In this document: in pieces, positions 9,801-19,772 of the stretch | Numbering within the stretch: position 1 is the stretch's first letter | Layout of the letters: every line of letters begins with the position of its first letter | Origin: Asparagopsis taxiformis | Lineage: Eukaryota; Rhodophyta; Florideophyceae; Bonnemaisoniales; Bonnemaisoniaceae | Reading direction: 5' to 3' | Length of the DNA stretch: 64,000 nucleotides | NCBI GenBank assembly: GCA_030407315.1 | Contig: JALQPE010002563.1 | Location: 1-64,000 of the forward strand | Position numbers and translations under genes: made by a program | Notes under the pieces: generated by a model | What the model was told of the DNA's origin: nothing | Database searches by the model: none | Seen by the model: the letters and a program-made list of their open reading frames with translations, nothing else

Positions 9801-11697
9801 TGCTGAACAGCATCATGAGCCTCTTGCGTTTCTATCTGGCTCATTCAGAGGTGCTAGTAGCCGATGGTCTACAATTGAGAAAGAAGCATATGCTATTGTG
9901 TCTTCTGTCACACGCCTAGACTACCTTCTCATGCGACCAAGAGGATTCAACATATTCACAGATCACAAGAACCTCACGTTTATTTTCGATCCCTACTCGA
10001 CAAAACCAGGCATCACCAAGCATGTAGCCAATAAGGTTGAGCGTTGGGCTTTGAAACTTTCTGCTTTTCGCTACACTATTTCTCATGTTGCTGGAGATGA
10101 TAATGTTTGGGCAGACCTCCTCTCGCGCTGGGGCAGTAAGCCCCTGCATGAAGGTAAATCCGTGCAACTTTCTGCATTATTTCGCGCACCAGTCGCGCCT
10201 GACTTAGATCCTGATTTTACCTGGCCCAGTGACGAGGAAATTTACACCGCGCAGCGTGCGGCATTAGACGAAGGGGAGGAACCCATGGGATGTCTTCAAG
10301 ATGGATTGATACGTTCTGAATCTGGGACAATCTGGATACCTTCTAATTCCATCCAATTGCAGATGCGTATATGCATTGTGGGTCATTGCGGTCGTGGAGG
10401 TCATCGCGGAGTCGCTGCAACTACATTTGCAATCAAGTCTTACTGTGTATGGAATACAATCGAGGCGGACATCAAGGCGTTCTGCAATTCTTGCTTGCAT
10501 TGCTTATCCACGATTGGCGGAGAGAAGGTAGCAAGGCCAATGGGGCATGCACTACATGCAGACAAACCGAACGAGCTCATTCATTTTGATTTTTTATACA
10601 TGGGGGACAGCAAAGATGGTTACAGCTACGTGCTAATAGTCATGGATGACGCTTCCATGTACAGCTGGCTTGAACCTTGCAAGAATGCTGATGCGCTGAC
10701 AACATGTCAAACATTGCTCAAGTGGTTTACAACATTCGGTGTCGTCCTATCATGGAACTCAGATCGCGGTCCGCATTTTAAAAATACATTGATGAATGCA
10801 CTCAACCGTTCATTACATGCGCAGCATCATTTTACAACCCCATACACTCCACAAGCCAATGGAACAGTTGAGGCTATATGCAAACAAGTCTTAAGGGCAA
10901 CGAGAGCTCTTCTTTCTGAGTTTCGCATGCGCGAAAAGGATTGGCCATCTGTGCTACCACTTGTTCAAAGCATAATTAACCACACACCTCGCACTGGACT
11001 AGCTAACCTTGCGCCGATAACAATAATGACACAGCTTCCTGCAGACAATCCATTGCGAACGATGCTCAATCCACGTGCTACAAAAACCAAGAGCATATCT
11101 TTCGTCAAAGCACAGAAGATATGCAATGTGCAGTCACTCCAACAATCATTGGAGGAGTTTCACAAAAGTGTTGCAGCAAGCAGAACAAGAAATAGGGAAC
11201 GTTCAATCAAAGCTCACAACGAAAAAACTAATGTACAAGATGTCAACTTTGATGTCGGGGATTTCGTATTGGTAGCTAAGGTTGTATCTCAACATGGAGA
11301 TAAGTTGCGAGTCAAATGGACAGGGCCGCAGAGAATCACAAGGGCATTATCAGATTACACCTACGAGGTGGAAGATATGATATCCAAGAAACTACACACA
11401 ATTCATTGCAATAGACTCAAGTTCTATGCTGATTCATCGCTGGACGTCACTCAAGATTTATTGGATTCTATTGACCACAATAGCCCGCACTACGAAACCG
11501 TCACTAAGATACTAGGATTACGCTTCAATGAAGCAATTGGACGCTATGAAGTTTGCTGCAAGTGGCGTGGATTTGACCACGAGGAGCCTACATGGGAGCC
11601 AATGGACATCATGCGCGAGGATATTCCAGTGTTGCTGGACAGGTTTCTAGACAGCTATTCAGACCAAGATCTGGTCAGAGCTGCTCGAAATGCTTAG
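6838..11697 (+). CDS. gag-pol polyprotein of gypsy element 2
   Basis: One ORF of 1619 aa from the first ATG at 6838; the frame is open back to the LTR, but no earlier ATG exists. Gag occupies about residues 1-320 and ends in a zinc knuckle of unusual spacing C301-x5-C307-x3-H311-x4-C316. The protease site is GDYGADHSAL (residues 376-385). The reverse transcriptase has WLDD at 800-803; RNase H has FTDASEEHW (D966). Integrase has an H-x5-H/C-x2-C finger starting at H1183 and the catalytic triad D1251, D1309, E1345 with exact D,D35E spacing. A chromodomain lies at about 1552-1610 (CKWRGF, TWEPMDIM). No frameshift or stop interrupts it, so all enzymes for retrotransposition are present. The gag-to-pol ratio cannot be set by frameshifting here. 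Confidence 0.97.
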   Translation: MTPTNSCHHTGQQLFTPITHPELRQLGRKAIDEFVKARQRYLQRISDIDAQGGVATAISLKSSFDPDLLLSLVEFKEFKDVNTVEELNEDVLKKWLEEKTAISLDSITPHDLEQAVIANVQINIYEDDPELRIKNLFMEYKKFLRSRHWDTLITINPQVATTHICALLKPAELQGKILADLSLCKTALKTDWLSFYQYVVEQAVQCNPFIPVRSASVDQQRGEILAGEIANTSEALKNTSFHSSAACIPARTNRNTPTLSESPCSLPKRSNTVSTASSKNIAAAAGEDKSQDASKKQLPLCLNKEKCNGRHMIRDCPRTSSKEKEKFLKEYYAERSKSGRLNSLSYNHDSEAREALQGTGRYFAKLADTVSVIVNGDYGADHSALSQNHLDKCAEQGVFVSVLPLSNPVPVSLAIDTSGDTTRIYAHKKARLSTTLMTSEGPFRLRNLEFLVFDHNMPEVLISRPVLQSLGFNLDAHIVSVRSIYHDTDFSDVGFECRSQRRTDSHAPPHTTNLAMILGQTYPNEANVTEMPLHLDADEHTIGPKDLQGDNSTESMHTAITADALYDDGIALETLEDIIGEESVEEVQANIQAMIDNAVREGLPQDYVQEFSTLLFEFADIFRTKLGTDPPIRALPMKIRLKDDAKPVRVKVRRYTPQQQEFMRNKIDEFIRLGIVKSNNESAWACAPLIVPKSGPEGFRFTVDLRPVNMQTVPHCWPMPNIESATAQLAGTKCYAIIDLCHGYFQLALDKDSQECQSFITCDGVYTPTRVLQGQTNAAAFFQSTLQQLLGVMKNDIIQWLDDLLLYAKSAHLLILKLRLLFTICRKKRIKLHATKCRLFLSEVKWCGRIISSGGITMDPSRLQSLLQLQTPMTGADLQQFICAANWMRSVIPQFTQLVAPLVRVLEKVYEAVGARTRRAASQFQLHSQLWTDEHQETFGAVRNALANSVMLAHPDDSKAFQLFTDASEEHWAGILTQVPTNEVDIQFAEQHHEPLAFLSGSFRGASSRWSTIEKEAYAIVSSVTRLDYLLMRPRGFNIFTDHKNLTFIFDPYSTKPGITKHVANKVERWALKLSAFRYTISHVAGDDNVWADLLSRWGSKPLHEGKSVQLSALFRAPVAPDLDPDFTWPSDEEIYTAQRAALDEGEEPMGCLQDGLIRSESGTIWIPSNSIQLQMRICIVGHCGRGGHRGVAATTFAIKSYCVWNTIEADIKAFCNSCLHCLSTIGGEKVARPMGHALHADKPNELIHFDFLYMGDSKDGYSYVLIVMDDASMYSWLEPCKNADALTTCQTLLKWFTTFGVVLSWNSDRGPHFKNTLMNALNRSLHAQHHFTTPYTPQANGTVEAICKQVLRATRALLSEFRMREKDWPSVLPLVQSIINHTPRTGLANLAPITIMTQLPADNPLRTMLNPRATKTKSISFVKAQKICNVQSLQQSLEEFHKSVAASRTRNRERSIKAHNEKTNVQDVNFDVGDFVLVAKVVSQHGDKLRVKWTGPQRITRALSDYTYEVEDMISKKLHTIHCNRLKFYADSSLDVTQDLLDSIDHNSPHYETVTKILGLRFNEAIGRYEVCCKWRGFDHEEPTWEPMDIMREDIPVLLDRFLDSYSDQDLVRAARNA

Positions 11698-11719
11698 TGG
11701 CTCTTCAAAAAGAAGGGGC

Positions 11720-12047
11720 TGTCACGCATTCCAAATAATGCGATTCAAATGGAGATCCCAAATTCGGTTCTATTATGCCCATTATCATCTTTCCTGTATT
11801 TCCTCTCAAGACTCCGTTTGGCGCAGCCAAATGCTACACAATTAATGGAAGACCTTTTCTTTTTGACTGGCTAACTAGGAAACTTTGGCGGTGCAAGCTG
11901 TTTATCGCTGGGAATTGGACATAGTCAATGAAACAGAAAACATAGCTAGGGAGATATCGAGTGTATTTAAACGCAGGTAGCAGAGAGTAGAAGTAAAGGA
12001 GGCAGGAAAAACCACCTCAACAAAAACTCAAACCACGATTAACTACA
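11720..12047 (+). repeat. 3' LTR of gypsy element 2
   Basis: A 328-bp copy of 6459-6786, preceded by the polypurine tract AAAAAGAAGGGG (11707-11718) and followed by the target duplication CCCAT. Confidence 0.95.
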
Positions 12048-13605
12048 CCCATTGAAATGTACAATGTGTCCGGGAGTGGCACAGCTTCCAAACTTATCGC
12101 AGAGGACTCTACTGACAGCATGGTGTTGATAGACGAGTTGGTGTGATTGGAGATGGGAGAGTGCCTGAGCATCAATACAAACTTCGTCAGTTGGGGAGGG
12201 GGTCGGAGATGGGGATTGAGGTACAGTAGATGGTATCGTTTCGATTGTTGTAACTTCTGGAGAGGATTGTGCAAGATCGAGCGGAGAGGGCTCTGGGAAA
12301 TCAAGTGGAGAGGGCTCTGGGAAATCAAGTGGAGAGGGCTCTGGGAAATCAAGTGGAGAGGGCTCTGGGAAATCAAGTGGAGAGGGCTCTGAGAAATCGA
12401 GTGGAGAGGGCTCTACAAGATCGAGCGGAGAGGGCTCTGGGAAATCAAGTGGAGAGGGCTCTGGGAAATCAAGTGGAGAGGGCTCTGAGAAATCGAGTGG
12501 AGAGGGCTCTACAAGATCGAGCGGAGAGGGTTCTGCGAGATCCAGCGGAGAGGGCTCTGGGAGATCCAGCGGAGAGGGCTCTGGGAGATCCAGCGAGTGA
12601 GGGTGAGGGTACAGGAGGATCTGGTGAAGGGTCTTCTTCATCAGGGGAACATTCAAGAGGTGTAGGGCTGAGAGCAAGTGAGACACAAAAACCGTCGATG
12701 TTTCCAATGCTACTACACAGCTCTCCAGGAAGACACTCCGGCTCTATGCATGAACAGACTAAGTCTTCAGAATCATCGGGCAAACAGAAACACCCTGACG
12801 CGCCATCACAAAAGGACACATTCCCATCGTCATCAGCGCTAGCGCAGAAGTGAGATTCGAGACAGTCGGAGGATGTACTGCATGACTCCAGGGAGCCTGA
12901 TGTGCCAGCGGAACAGTCAAGAGGTGGTTCGTTGAGTGAAGTGGAAACACATATGCCGACATCACCCCTACCCGATGCGCATTGCTCTCCAGGAAGACAT
13001 TCCGGCTCTGTACATGAACAGAGGATGTCATCCGGATCACGGGACAAACAGAAACATTCAGACTGTCCATTACATAAAGAGAAATTGACGTTGTCATCAG
13101 TGAAAAAACAGAAGTGAGTCACAGCACAATCAGACTGTGTACTGCATGGTTCTAGACTTATTGCCCCAGAACTCTGTCTTTCTTTCGTAGGAACCGTATC
13201 TACTCCCTGTTTTCGACTCTGCGCATGGCCTCCTCTCAATGCATTTTGGTTCAGCTTGTTCCGAGTGTCAGGAAATTGCGATTTCAAACTGGAGTACTGT
13301 TTCACTTGAGTGACCGGCTTCGGATATCGCTGCTGTCTTTTTGGGTTGAATTGCAACTCCCTGAAACCGACCCTTCTCGAGTACGACGTTTTTCGCCGGT
13401 CACTCACGCCATAGCGCGTGTAATAGGAATTGATACCTGAACGAATAGTATGTGTGAGCTTGGAGGTTCTTTTGAGGGAGCGGTTTCTCAGAGTACCGCC
13501 ATTAGCAATGTATGCTCTCGGAATGAGGGCACATGATGGCGGAGAGAGAAGGCAGAGAAGCCAGAGCACTAGAATGATAGTCAAAAGTGAGGAAGGCGTA
13601 CGCAT
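12048..13605 (-). pseudogene. 5' coding part of a host secreted cysteine-rich protein gene, interrupted by gypsy element 2
   Basis: Minus-strand reading from ATG at 13605 gives a signal peptide (basic start, hydrophobic core TIILVLWLLCLL, then SCA) and a basic, tyrosine/arginine-rich stretch. Two homologous cysteine-rich modules of about 70 residues follow, each with patterns like CSTxSDC, CxCL and EPECLPGE-C. Next comes a Pro/Ser/Asp-rich linker of 8-residue repeats, then the beginning of a C-terminal domain (FGSCATPGHIV) cut by the element at 12052. The modules lie in one frame (open 12469-13830) and the linker plus C-terminal part in another (12039-12707), so one frame change occurs near 12590-12640, by indel or unseen intron. 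The likely product is an extracellular, disulphide-rich protein; binding function unknown. A TATA-like ACATAAAGG lies about 100 bp upstream on this strand. Confidence 0.8.
12270..12597 (-). repeat. 24-bp coding minisatellite in the cysteine-rich gene
   Basis: Thirteen copies of a 24-bp unit encode the 8-residue repeat EPSPLDFP and variants (LP, LA, LV, FS, FP). The units come in two or three subtypes in a higher-order pattern, as from recent unequal exchange. All copies keep one frame, consistent with a spacer between the cysteine modules and the C-terminal domain. Confidence 0.9.
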
Positions 13606-14166
13606 GGTGGTGGGAAGCTGAATGTGAAGCAGAAGTGGAAAGGAATTGGTTTCAATGGATGTACGGCTGTGGGATGGTTGTGGAGAAGCTGGTCGCTGGG
13701 CTGCACCTTTATGTACTTTCGGCCCGAAGGTGGGAACTAGTAAATTCAGGTTGTGACGAAGCAACAATGCAACGAAACGATAACTGTATGGTACAGGTGT
13801 ACTAGTGTGACAGAGACTTTCAGCAAGCATACAATCTCGTCACATAGTGCTTGGCATCAGGGGTGTTGTGGTTTTATGGTTGCATCACCAGTGCTGGAGT
13901 TGGAGAAATCATTGGTTTAAGAAGCGGCTGCCTCTTAAAGGCGCGAGTGTAAAAACCATTGCACCACTTGTCCGGCGTGACTTGGTGGTTATACGAGGAT
14001 GGGAATTTATCCCAGACCGAGTGTACATGACAAGTATTTGAACGTGTCACGGCGGCCAGAGCTAAAAATCGTTGGGAACGATGGATAGTTCAAACAGCTG
14101 CTCTATTTTGAAACCACACAGCATAGCGACCGGGTGTCTTTGTTGTGTGTAATAGAAGGTGACACG
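13606..14166. other. promoter-side flank of the cysteine-rich gene
   Basis: No supported gene. The left part holds the probable promoter of the minus-strand gene starting at 13605, with a TATA-like element near 13695-13705. Confidence 0.45.
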
Positions 14167-14753
14167 GGAGGAATTTGGCAATAGCCACATCACTACTTTG
14201 TGACTAGTTTTTGACTAGTTCGGCGCAGCGGTGGTGCACACGCAACGCACTCTCTAGGATATCTTTCTTCTGGAGTGGGATGTTGAGCATGACTGAACAT
14301 GTTGCCGAATTAAAGTAGGTTTTAGTTCACGGAGCTAAAGTTCAACTAAATGAAAGCTTCTCCCAAAAGTAGTCAGGATAGTTGCCTTCTTTTCCAAAGC
14401 GTGACATATTAGTGCATTAGACACCTGTCTCGCTATCCGCTCAGACGTAAGCACGCAGCCGAGGCTGGAGTGTCCTCTACTGACTGCATTGATAAAACGA
14501 AAGACAGCTGTGTTTTCTTCATGAGCGTGATCTTGCCGGCCTCATTGTGACAGTGACGGTGACAGAACTGCGCAACTTTCGTTTTACATTCGTTTTTCGA
14601 TGATAGCTGCAGACATTTCATTTCTAGGTATCTGTAAGCTAAAATGTTTTGCTCTCCCTGGAACGCAGTTGTCCAGGAGAGTGCGCCGAGCCAGCACCGC
14701 CGCTGCGCAAAATTAGTCACAAACTAGTCATATGGCTATTGCCAAATTCCTCC
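14167..14753. mobile_element. 587-bp MITE-like nonautonomous DNA transposon
   Basis: Long imperfect terminal inverted repeats of about 60 bp begin GGAGGAATTTGGCAATAGCC at both ends. The same 3 bp, ACG, flank it (14164-14166 and 14754-14756). The subterminal parts share TTTGTGACTAG and CGCAGCGG-GGTGC in inverse orientation. No coding capacity is evident. A 3-bp duplication is used by PIF/Harbinger and CACTA groups; the terminal bases do not decide which. Confidence 0.8.
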
Positions 14754-16878
14754 ACGGATGCCAACAATCTTGTTATGTGACAACGGCGTAGCGGTAAAAA
14801 CTCTTGGATGTTTCACGTTAATTACAGTTGTTTCTGTGGGTCGTAATCAGCAGTTGCTGCATGGCTGTAAAAAAATCAGATCAGTCTTTACATCGACCTG
14901 TGCACGCAGAGCATGAGCTGTCGCTGAATACGTTCATTCATGTGACAGAGTTGAAACAACTTGTCGACCAAAGTCCACCACTCCGATTTGCTCGATGAAA
15001 TGCACATAGCGCTGGGATCCATCGGCCGTCCAGTGTTTTTGTTGGCATCATCCGCCAATCCGCTTGCAAGCCATGACATGAACGCCATAGAGCTGGTTTG
15101 GGTATCAACGTTTGTACACACAGCGCAAGAAAACGGAGTATATCAGGGAGCCAATCACAAACGGGTTATCACATACCGCCCCAAACTTTCTCAACCAGTG
15201 CCATCAGGCGGTCAAAGCGCCACGATGTCTGCATATCAAGTAGGCAATCGCCCATCGATTACACCCGGTACTCTGGTGCACGGCACAGCACACGTTCCCG
15301 CCGGCAATAATGCCCTCTCACATGCGTTTCTCTGACTCCCGAAAGGACCTTCCCAGTGGTGAAAGCGCGCACAAGTTCCGTCGAGATTATCTGTCTACGA
15401 AACGCAGTGAGCTTGAGCAGTGTGGAAGCAGCGCATGGTAAAGAATGTCCGAGACGCCCCCGATGTGCGCAGAGCGGTCGACATGAGGGGGTGGCGGGTC
15501 TCGCGTGAAAGGCGCGTGCGGTGATCTGTGCGGCGATTGTGGCTTGGGTGTGTTTCAGACCTGACCCTCTCTTGTGTCGTGCATCTGCGACGATGATGAA
15601 TTGGTGGAACGATGAATACTGGGCTGGAATGGCTCCGGTCGGTGGAGTGACGGGATATGTGACCAGGTGAATGGCGCGATGGCGGGGTCTCCAACCACAG
15701 AACTGGTATTTCATGAACTTTTATGAAAAGTATGGGTTACTCCAAATATTGTCGTAGAGCATGAAATCTGGTTTCAAGGAGATATTTTTGCGCGTATTAT
15801 TATTGGTATGTACGACGAACCGTTAAACGTTACGTACGCAGTTGTCTAAATTTAATTCATTTCTGCGGAAACGCAAATCAAGATATTTGGGACTTGCATT
15901 GCTCAGCGGCAGCACATCCCATCAACTCGAGTGTGTCAGAACACATACGTGGTGGAGATCCATTGGCAGAGTAAACAATCTCCGTTGGGCGCTTTGGAAG
16001 CCTCCAGCAATGCGCGGAAAAGAATCAATTCTGTCGGATGATCATACTATTCACACACACAATTACAGTAGACACACCAATTTTTTTTCGTTGGGGTGGC
16101 AAAATCTGACGGGCCGAATCGCATGCTCTTCTGCGCATTGAAATACAGTGTCGGATGATCATAACACTAACTGTAAGCACAAACTCTGTAGTATTTAAAC
16201 TCCGCCGAACACGCCGGCGTCAGAAAACTTACGGTACTGACAAATAACTTACTTTACACCATTGTAATTACAGGACATGACTAGTACTTAATCTCCGTCG
16301 TCCGTCTATCTTCACAGTAAAAACGATCAAGGAACAACAGTTCTTTCCACAGGTACCGTTTCCCAAGTCAACATACGGCGTGCAGAATGGTGCTCAATGC
16401 ACCGAATTGCGATGCATCTTCGAACAAGCGCGCCGGAAATACGGTCAGTTGCGGTCGTCGTCTCGGATCGCTACCCTTGCCCAGATGCGTGTCAAGGGAT
16501 GTGCGCAGTTCCGACACCATGGTCGCCAATGCGGTCGGCGTGCACTGCTCCGATTGCACAAAGTGATGCGAAAGCGCGCCACTAGATTTGCATAGCGCGT
16601 CTGCAACTGTTGCTGTGTATGCATTGTGCCGTGCGAGCGTGCGCTTTCGGGACGCAACGCGCGGATACAAGCGCCCAACGCGCCCAGATTGTCGTCTTGG
16701 TAGCCAATTTCGCCTGTTACTGCGTGCTGCTTCATGCGTGTCGATGCATTCATAGTCGGCATGGCATTGTTGCGAGCGGACGTGTTGAAAACTTTGCGTT
16801 CCATGTGACCTTGTTATATCATTTTCTGAACTGAGGCAAACTATGATGCTTCTTCGTTTAGTTCTTCTCACTCAGCCT
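14754..16878. other. intergenic; no supported gene
   Basis: Several ORFs of 60-170 codons overlap on both strands, without recognisable domains. A 15-bp direct repeat TGTCGGATGATCATA occurs near 16034 and 16150. Together with the TATA-like TATTTAAA near 16192 it might mark a short solo LTR, but I cannot support this. Confidence 0.4.
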
Positions 16879-17727
16879 TCAATGCTCCAAAAACATTATC
16901 AAATCTCTATTCTTCCTAATTTCCATAGAGGACTGCACCAATTCCATCATTCGATAGTGCATCTTGTCCATCCTTTCACGCGCCTCGGCCTCCCTTTCCT
17001 CCCTCCTTTCCTGCAGTTCCAACTTTCTCCCCTGAATTCCAACCTGCCTCTCATCCAAGGACAACCTCCGGTTTGTATTGCGCATATTTTCCAAGTGTTG
17101 TTCTCTCTCCATTTCAAGTCTGGATCTGTCACGAGCTTCTGCTCGTTCAGCACGGGCCTGACTGTTCCTTTCGTTTGTCTCCAGCGCGAAAATAGCCCTC
17201 TCATTAACCTCCATAGGGTTAGATCGCAAAGCATCCCTCGAAGACGGCTCGCGAGTCGTTGTCGACGATTCAGTTAATACCACGGACTCACGTGTTGGTG
17301 TGGAGAAACCTGATCCCATTATCTCTCTTGCAGTACCACTGCCATCCTGTTGGTAACTAGACCCAAGATCAACGACATGCGATGCTCTGTGCATTGCACG
17401 ATCACGAAGTTCAGATGCAAACATGCTCCTTTGCGCTGCCCTCTCCGCCTGCAAACGCTTCTTTTAGGCTAGCTTCTCTTCGCATTCCTTCTTTTCCTTA
17501 AGCATCTTAGCGCATAAATTGAATAGTTTCAAATCACTCCCTTTTCGACGAACTCTTCTCTTCTCCCTGTTTTTGTGATTCTTAGTGATAAGTGCTATGC
17601 GATCATCGCAATGTTTCCCATCAGTCCTCCACGGAAGCCTCCCAGAATCATTTAATACCCTAGCCACTTTTTCGTAACCTCTGGTCCAGCTTCTTTTCGT
17701 ACTTGTATGCACCCCATTACGCATCAC
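16879..17727 (-). pseudogene. C-terminal part of a Myb/SANT-like DNA-binding protein gene, cut by gypsy element 3
   Basis: On the minus strand the frame runs from the element 3 target site at 17727 to 16879, with one in-frame TAG at 17464-17466. The first part completes a Myb/SANT-like domain (KRSWTRGYEKVARVLN, then DGKHCDDRIALI), a trihelix-type DNA-binding fold often found in plant and algal proteins of transposon origin. After it comes a lysine/arginine/glutamate-rich helix likely to form a coiled coil (ERREEREAEARERMDKMHYRM). The N-terminal part lies at 23385-23703 in the same frame once the element and one copy of its target duplication are discounted. With the stop and the insertion, this copy is probably non-functional. 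Host gene versus domesticated transposon gene cannot be decided. Confidence 0.75.
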
Positions 17728-18123
17728 TGTAGACCGGCGAAACCTGGTCCAACAGAATTGGCAAATGGCATTGAATGATTGGGGTAAGTTGTTTTCAGTG
17801 CCGGATTACTGATATATGGATCTCCAATTAATAACATTATTCAATGTCGTTAATTAACGGGAGAATAACGGCCTATTCAATATACACTCGAGTTCGGTAC
17901 CATTCAGCATGCGTCTATGCTGAATGACTATTACAGCAGCTGAAACGATCCCGGAATCAGTACAGCACACTGCTTGTCATCACAAGCACCACGCGGCAGT
18001 AGTAGAAGATGTTCGGGGTATAAATACACCAAGGTAGCGATGGTAGTAGGGGAATAGAAAAAGCGGGCTCAGGAGCCCTAACAGACGGATTAAAGGAACA
18101 CGGCTAAGGCTGTTCCAGCTATA
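17728..18123 (+). repeat. 5' LTR of gypsy element 3
   Basis: Starts TGTAGACC and ends CTATA. It contains TATAAATA at 18019-18026, a good TATA box about 100 bp before the LTR end. Confidence 0.93.
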
Positions 18124-18134
18124 GTGATCACTAG
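18124..18134 (+). promoter_or_regulatory. putative primer-binding site of element 3
   Basis: GTGATCACTAG, identical to the site after the LTR of element 2, although the LTRs themselves are unrelated. Confidence 0.5.
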
Positions 18135-18174
18135 CAAGTGAACATCCGGTATTTCCATCCAGTCTGGTAATACA

Positions 18175-19772
18175 ATGGGATCAGAAGGTGAAGCACAGAG
18201 CAGTACGACACTGTTCGCACCACTCAAGCACCCAGAACTACGGAGGCTGGGAAGCAAGTCGATCCAAACTTTTCTCGCACAGCGAGAACAATATTTGCTT
18301 AGGGCAAAGGATACTGAAGAGCAAGGAAGCACATTCAAACCGATATCACTTACTAACTCAGTTGATTTCAAACTGTTGAAGGCACTAGTGCAATTAGGAA
18401 CATTTGAAGGAGTACAGCAAGTGTCAGAGCTGTCAGATGTTGCTCTAAAGAAGTGGTTGGAATTGCAATTGGAAGATGCGCTGGAAATGTCACTGCAGAG
18501 GAGCTGCAGTCGATGCTTAAAAAGAAAGTTCGAACAGACATGGCTGAAACCGATCCGAAGCTGAGGATCATAGCTCTGTTCACGGACTATATATCATTCC
18601 TGGAGGAATATAAACTACAAGAAATAATTGAAAGTAATCCAAAGCTAGCCGTACAGCACATATGCAAGGTTTTGCGGCCAGCAGCACTCAAGAATAAGGT
18701 CGAGAATGACCTGGAACTGCATAAGACTGATTTGAGGAAGGACTGGAAAGGGTTCTTCGATTATGTAGTCGAGAAGGCTATTGTATGTGAAGAGTTTCAC
18801 AAGGTATCGGACAATGGGAATAATGAAACGTCCGGTATGATAACCAAGCAGGGATCATCATCTTCACGAAGCGGCTTCAAAGTTAAAGGGAAGCCGTGGA
18901 AGAGACAGTCTGTTACCAAAGACAGACAAATTGAGACCAGACGCACAGCGGAAAAAGATGTTGTAAGTGATCCAAACCTGGCCAGACCAGCATCATCGGC
19001 TCCATTCTGCCTCAATACCATAACGTGTCCAGGAGAGAGACACTATATAAGGTGGTGTACAAAATCTACTGCCGAACAGAAGCGTAAGCTTTTGGAGGAC
19101 TTTAGGCGGAAGAGCTCAGGGGCAACAATTAAGCGGGTGCGCATGGAAAATGATACCCAGTCAGGTGACCATATGAAAAGCGATAAAAAGGCTCATAAGA
19201 AGGGTCGAATCAATTCCGTATTGGCTGAAAAAGTTGAAGTTGTCGTTTCCGGGGACTACGGAGCAGATCATGCTGCACTCTCAGAGGAACATTTGAAGAT
19301 GTTGGCAAAGGAAAACATATATGTGTCTATGTTGCCACTCAATGATCCAATTGTGATGCGATTGGCTGTTGACAGTTATGATGATGCAATGACTATCACG
19401 GCACATTCTAAAGCGAGAATTTCAACGACTCTATCAACCTTGGAAGGCCCATTCAGGTTGCGCAATGTTGAATACTTAGTGTTCAAGGAGCCTATGGATG
19501 AGGTGCTGTTATCGCGACCAGTATTGCAGACACTTGGATTTGATCTAGATCAACACCTCTTGCGTGTACGTGCGAAATACAATGACGTAGATATGACGGG
19601 TATCTCTTTTGAGCCAGAAAGTGGCTTGCAAGAAAATGAAATCGAGCCTGCTGGATCTTTGTCACAGCTTGTGACGGCAGAGTCGAGTGGGACTGCGATA
19701 TACTTGGACGAACATACGGAGAAGAAAGGTTCTATCATAGAGCGAATTGATGCATATGCGTCAACAGATTAG
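18175..19772 (+). pseudogene. gag-protease region of gypsy element 3 (frame change in gag, terminal TAG)
   Basis: Gag starts at ATG 18175 (MGSEGEAQSS) in one frame. By comparison with element 2 it continues from about 18480-18500 in the next frame, which stays open to TAG at 19770-19772. The C-terminal half has a zinc knuckle C-x5-C-x4-H-x4-C (CLNTITC then RHYIRWC) and the protease site GDYGADHAAL. The stop falls in the variable linker between protease and RT, and the downstream pol is in the same frame. Stop-codon readthrough, as used by some retroviruses and retrotransposons, is therefore conceivable. The mid-gag frame change is harder to explain as programmed and is probably a lesion. Confidence 0.8.

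Larger units (their letters stand above)
6459..12047 (+). mobile_element. intact Ty3/gypsy chromovirus (element 2)
   Basis: The 5589-bp element has two 328-bp LTRs, a single gag-pol ORF and a 5-bp target duplication CCCAT (6454-6458 and 12048-12052). The LTRs differ, by eye, at one base (C at 6577, A at 11838). Complete structure, open ORF and near-identical LTRs point to recent insertion and possible activity. It lies antisense inside a host coding sequence. Confidence 0.97.

Noticed and set aside
12269..12853. A plus-strand ORF of repeated ERALGNQV units
   Set aside because: It is the antisense reading of the 24-bp minisatellite; the minus-strand frame joins the host gene across the insertion site.
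16149..16272. Possible short solo LTR with TATA-like box
   Set aside because: Only one 15-bp direct repeat and a TG...CA frame support it; no second LTR, primer site or target duplication was found.
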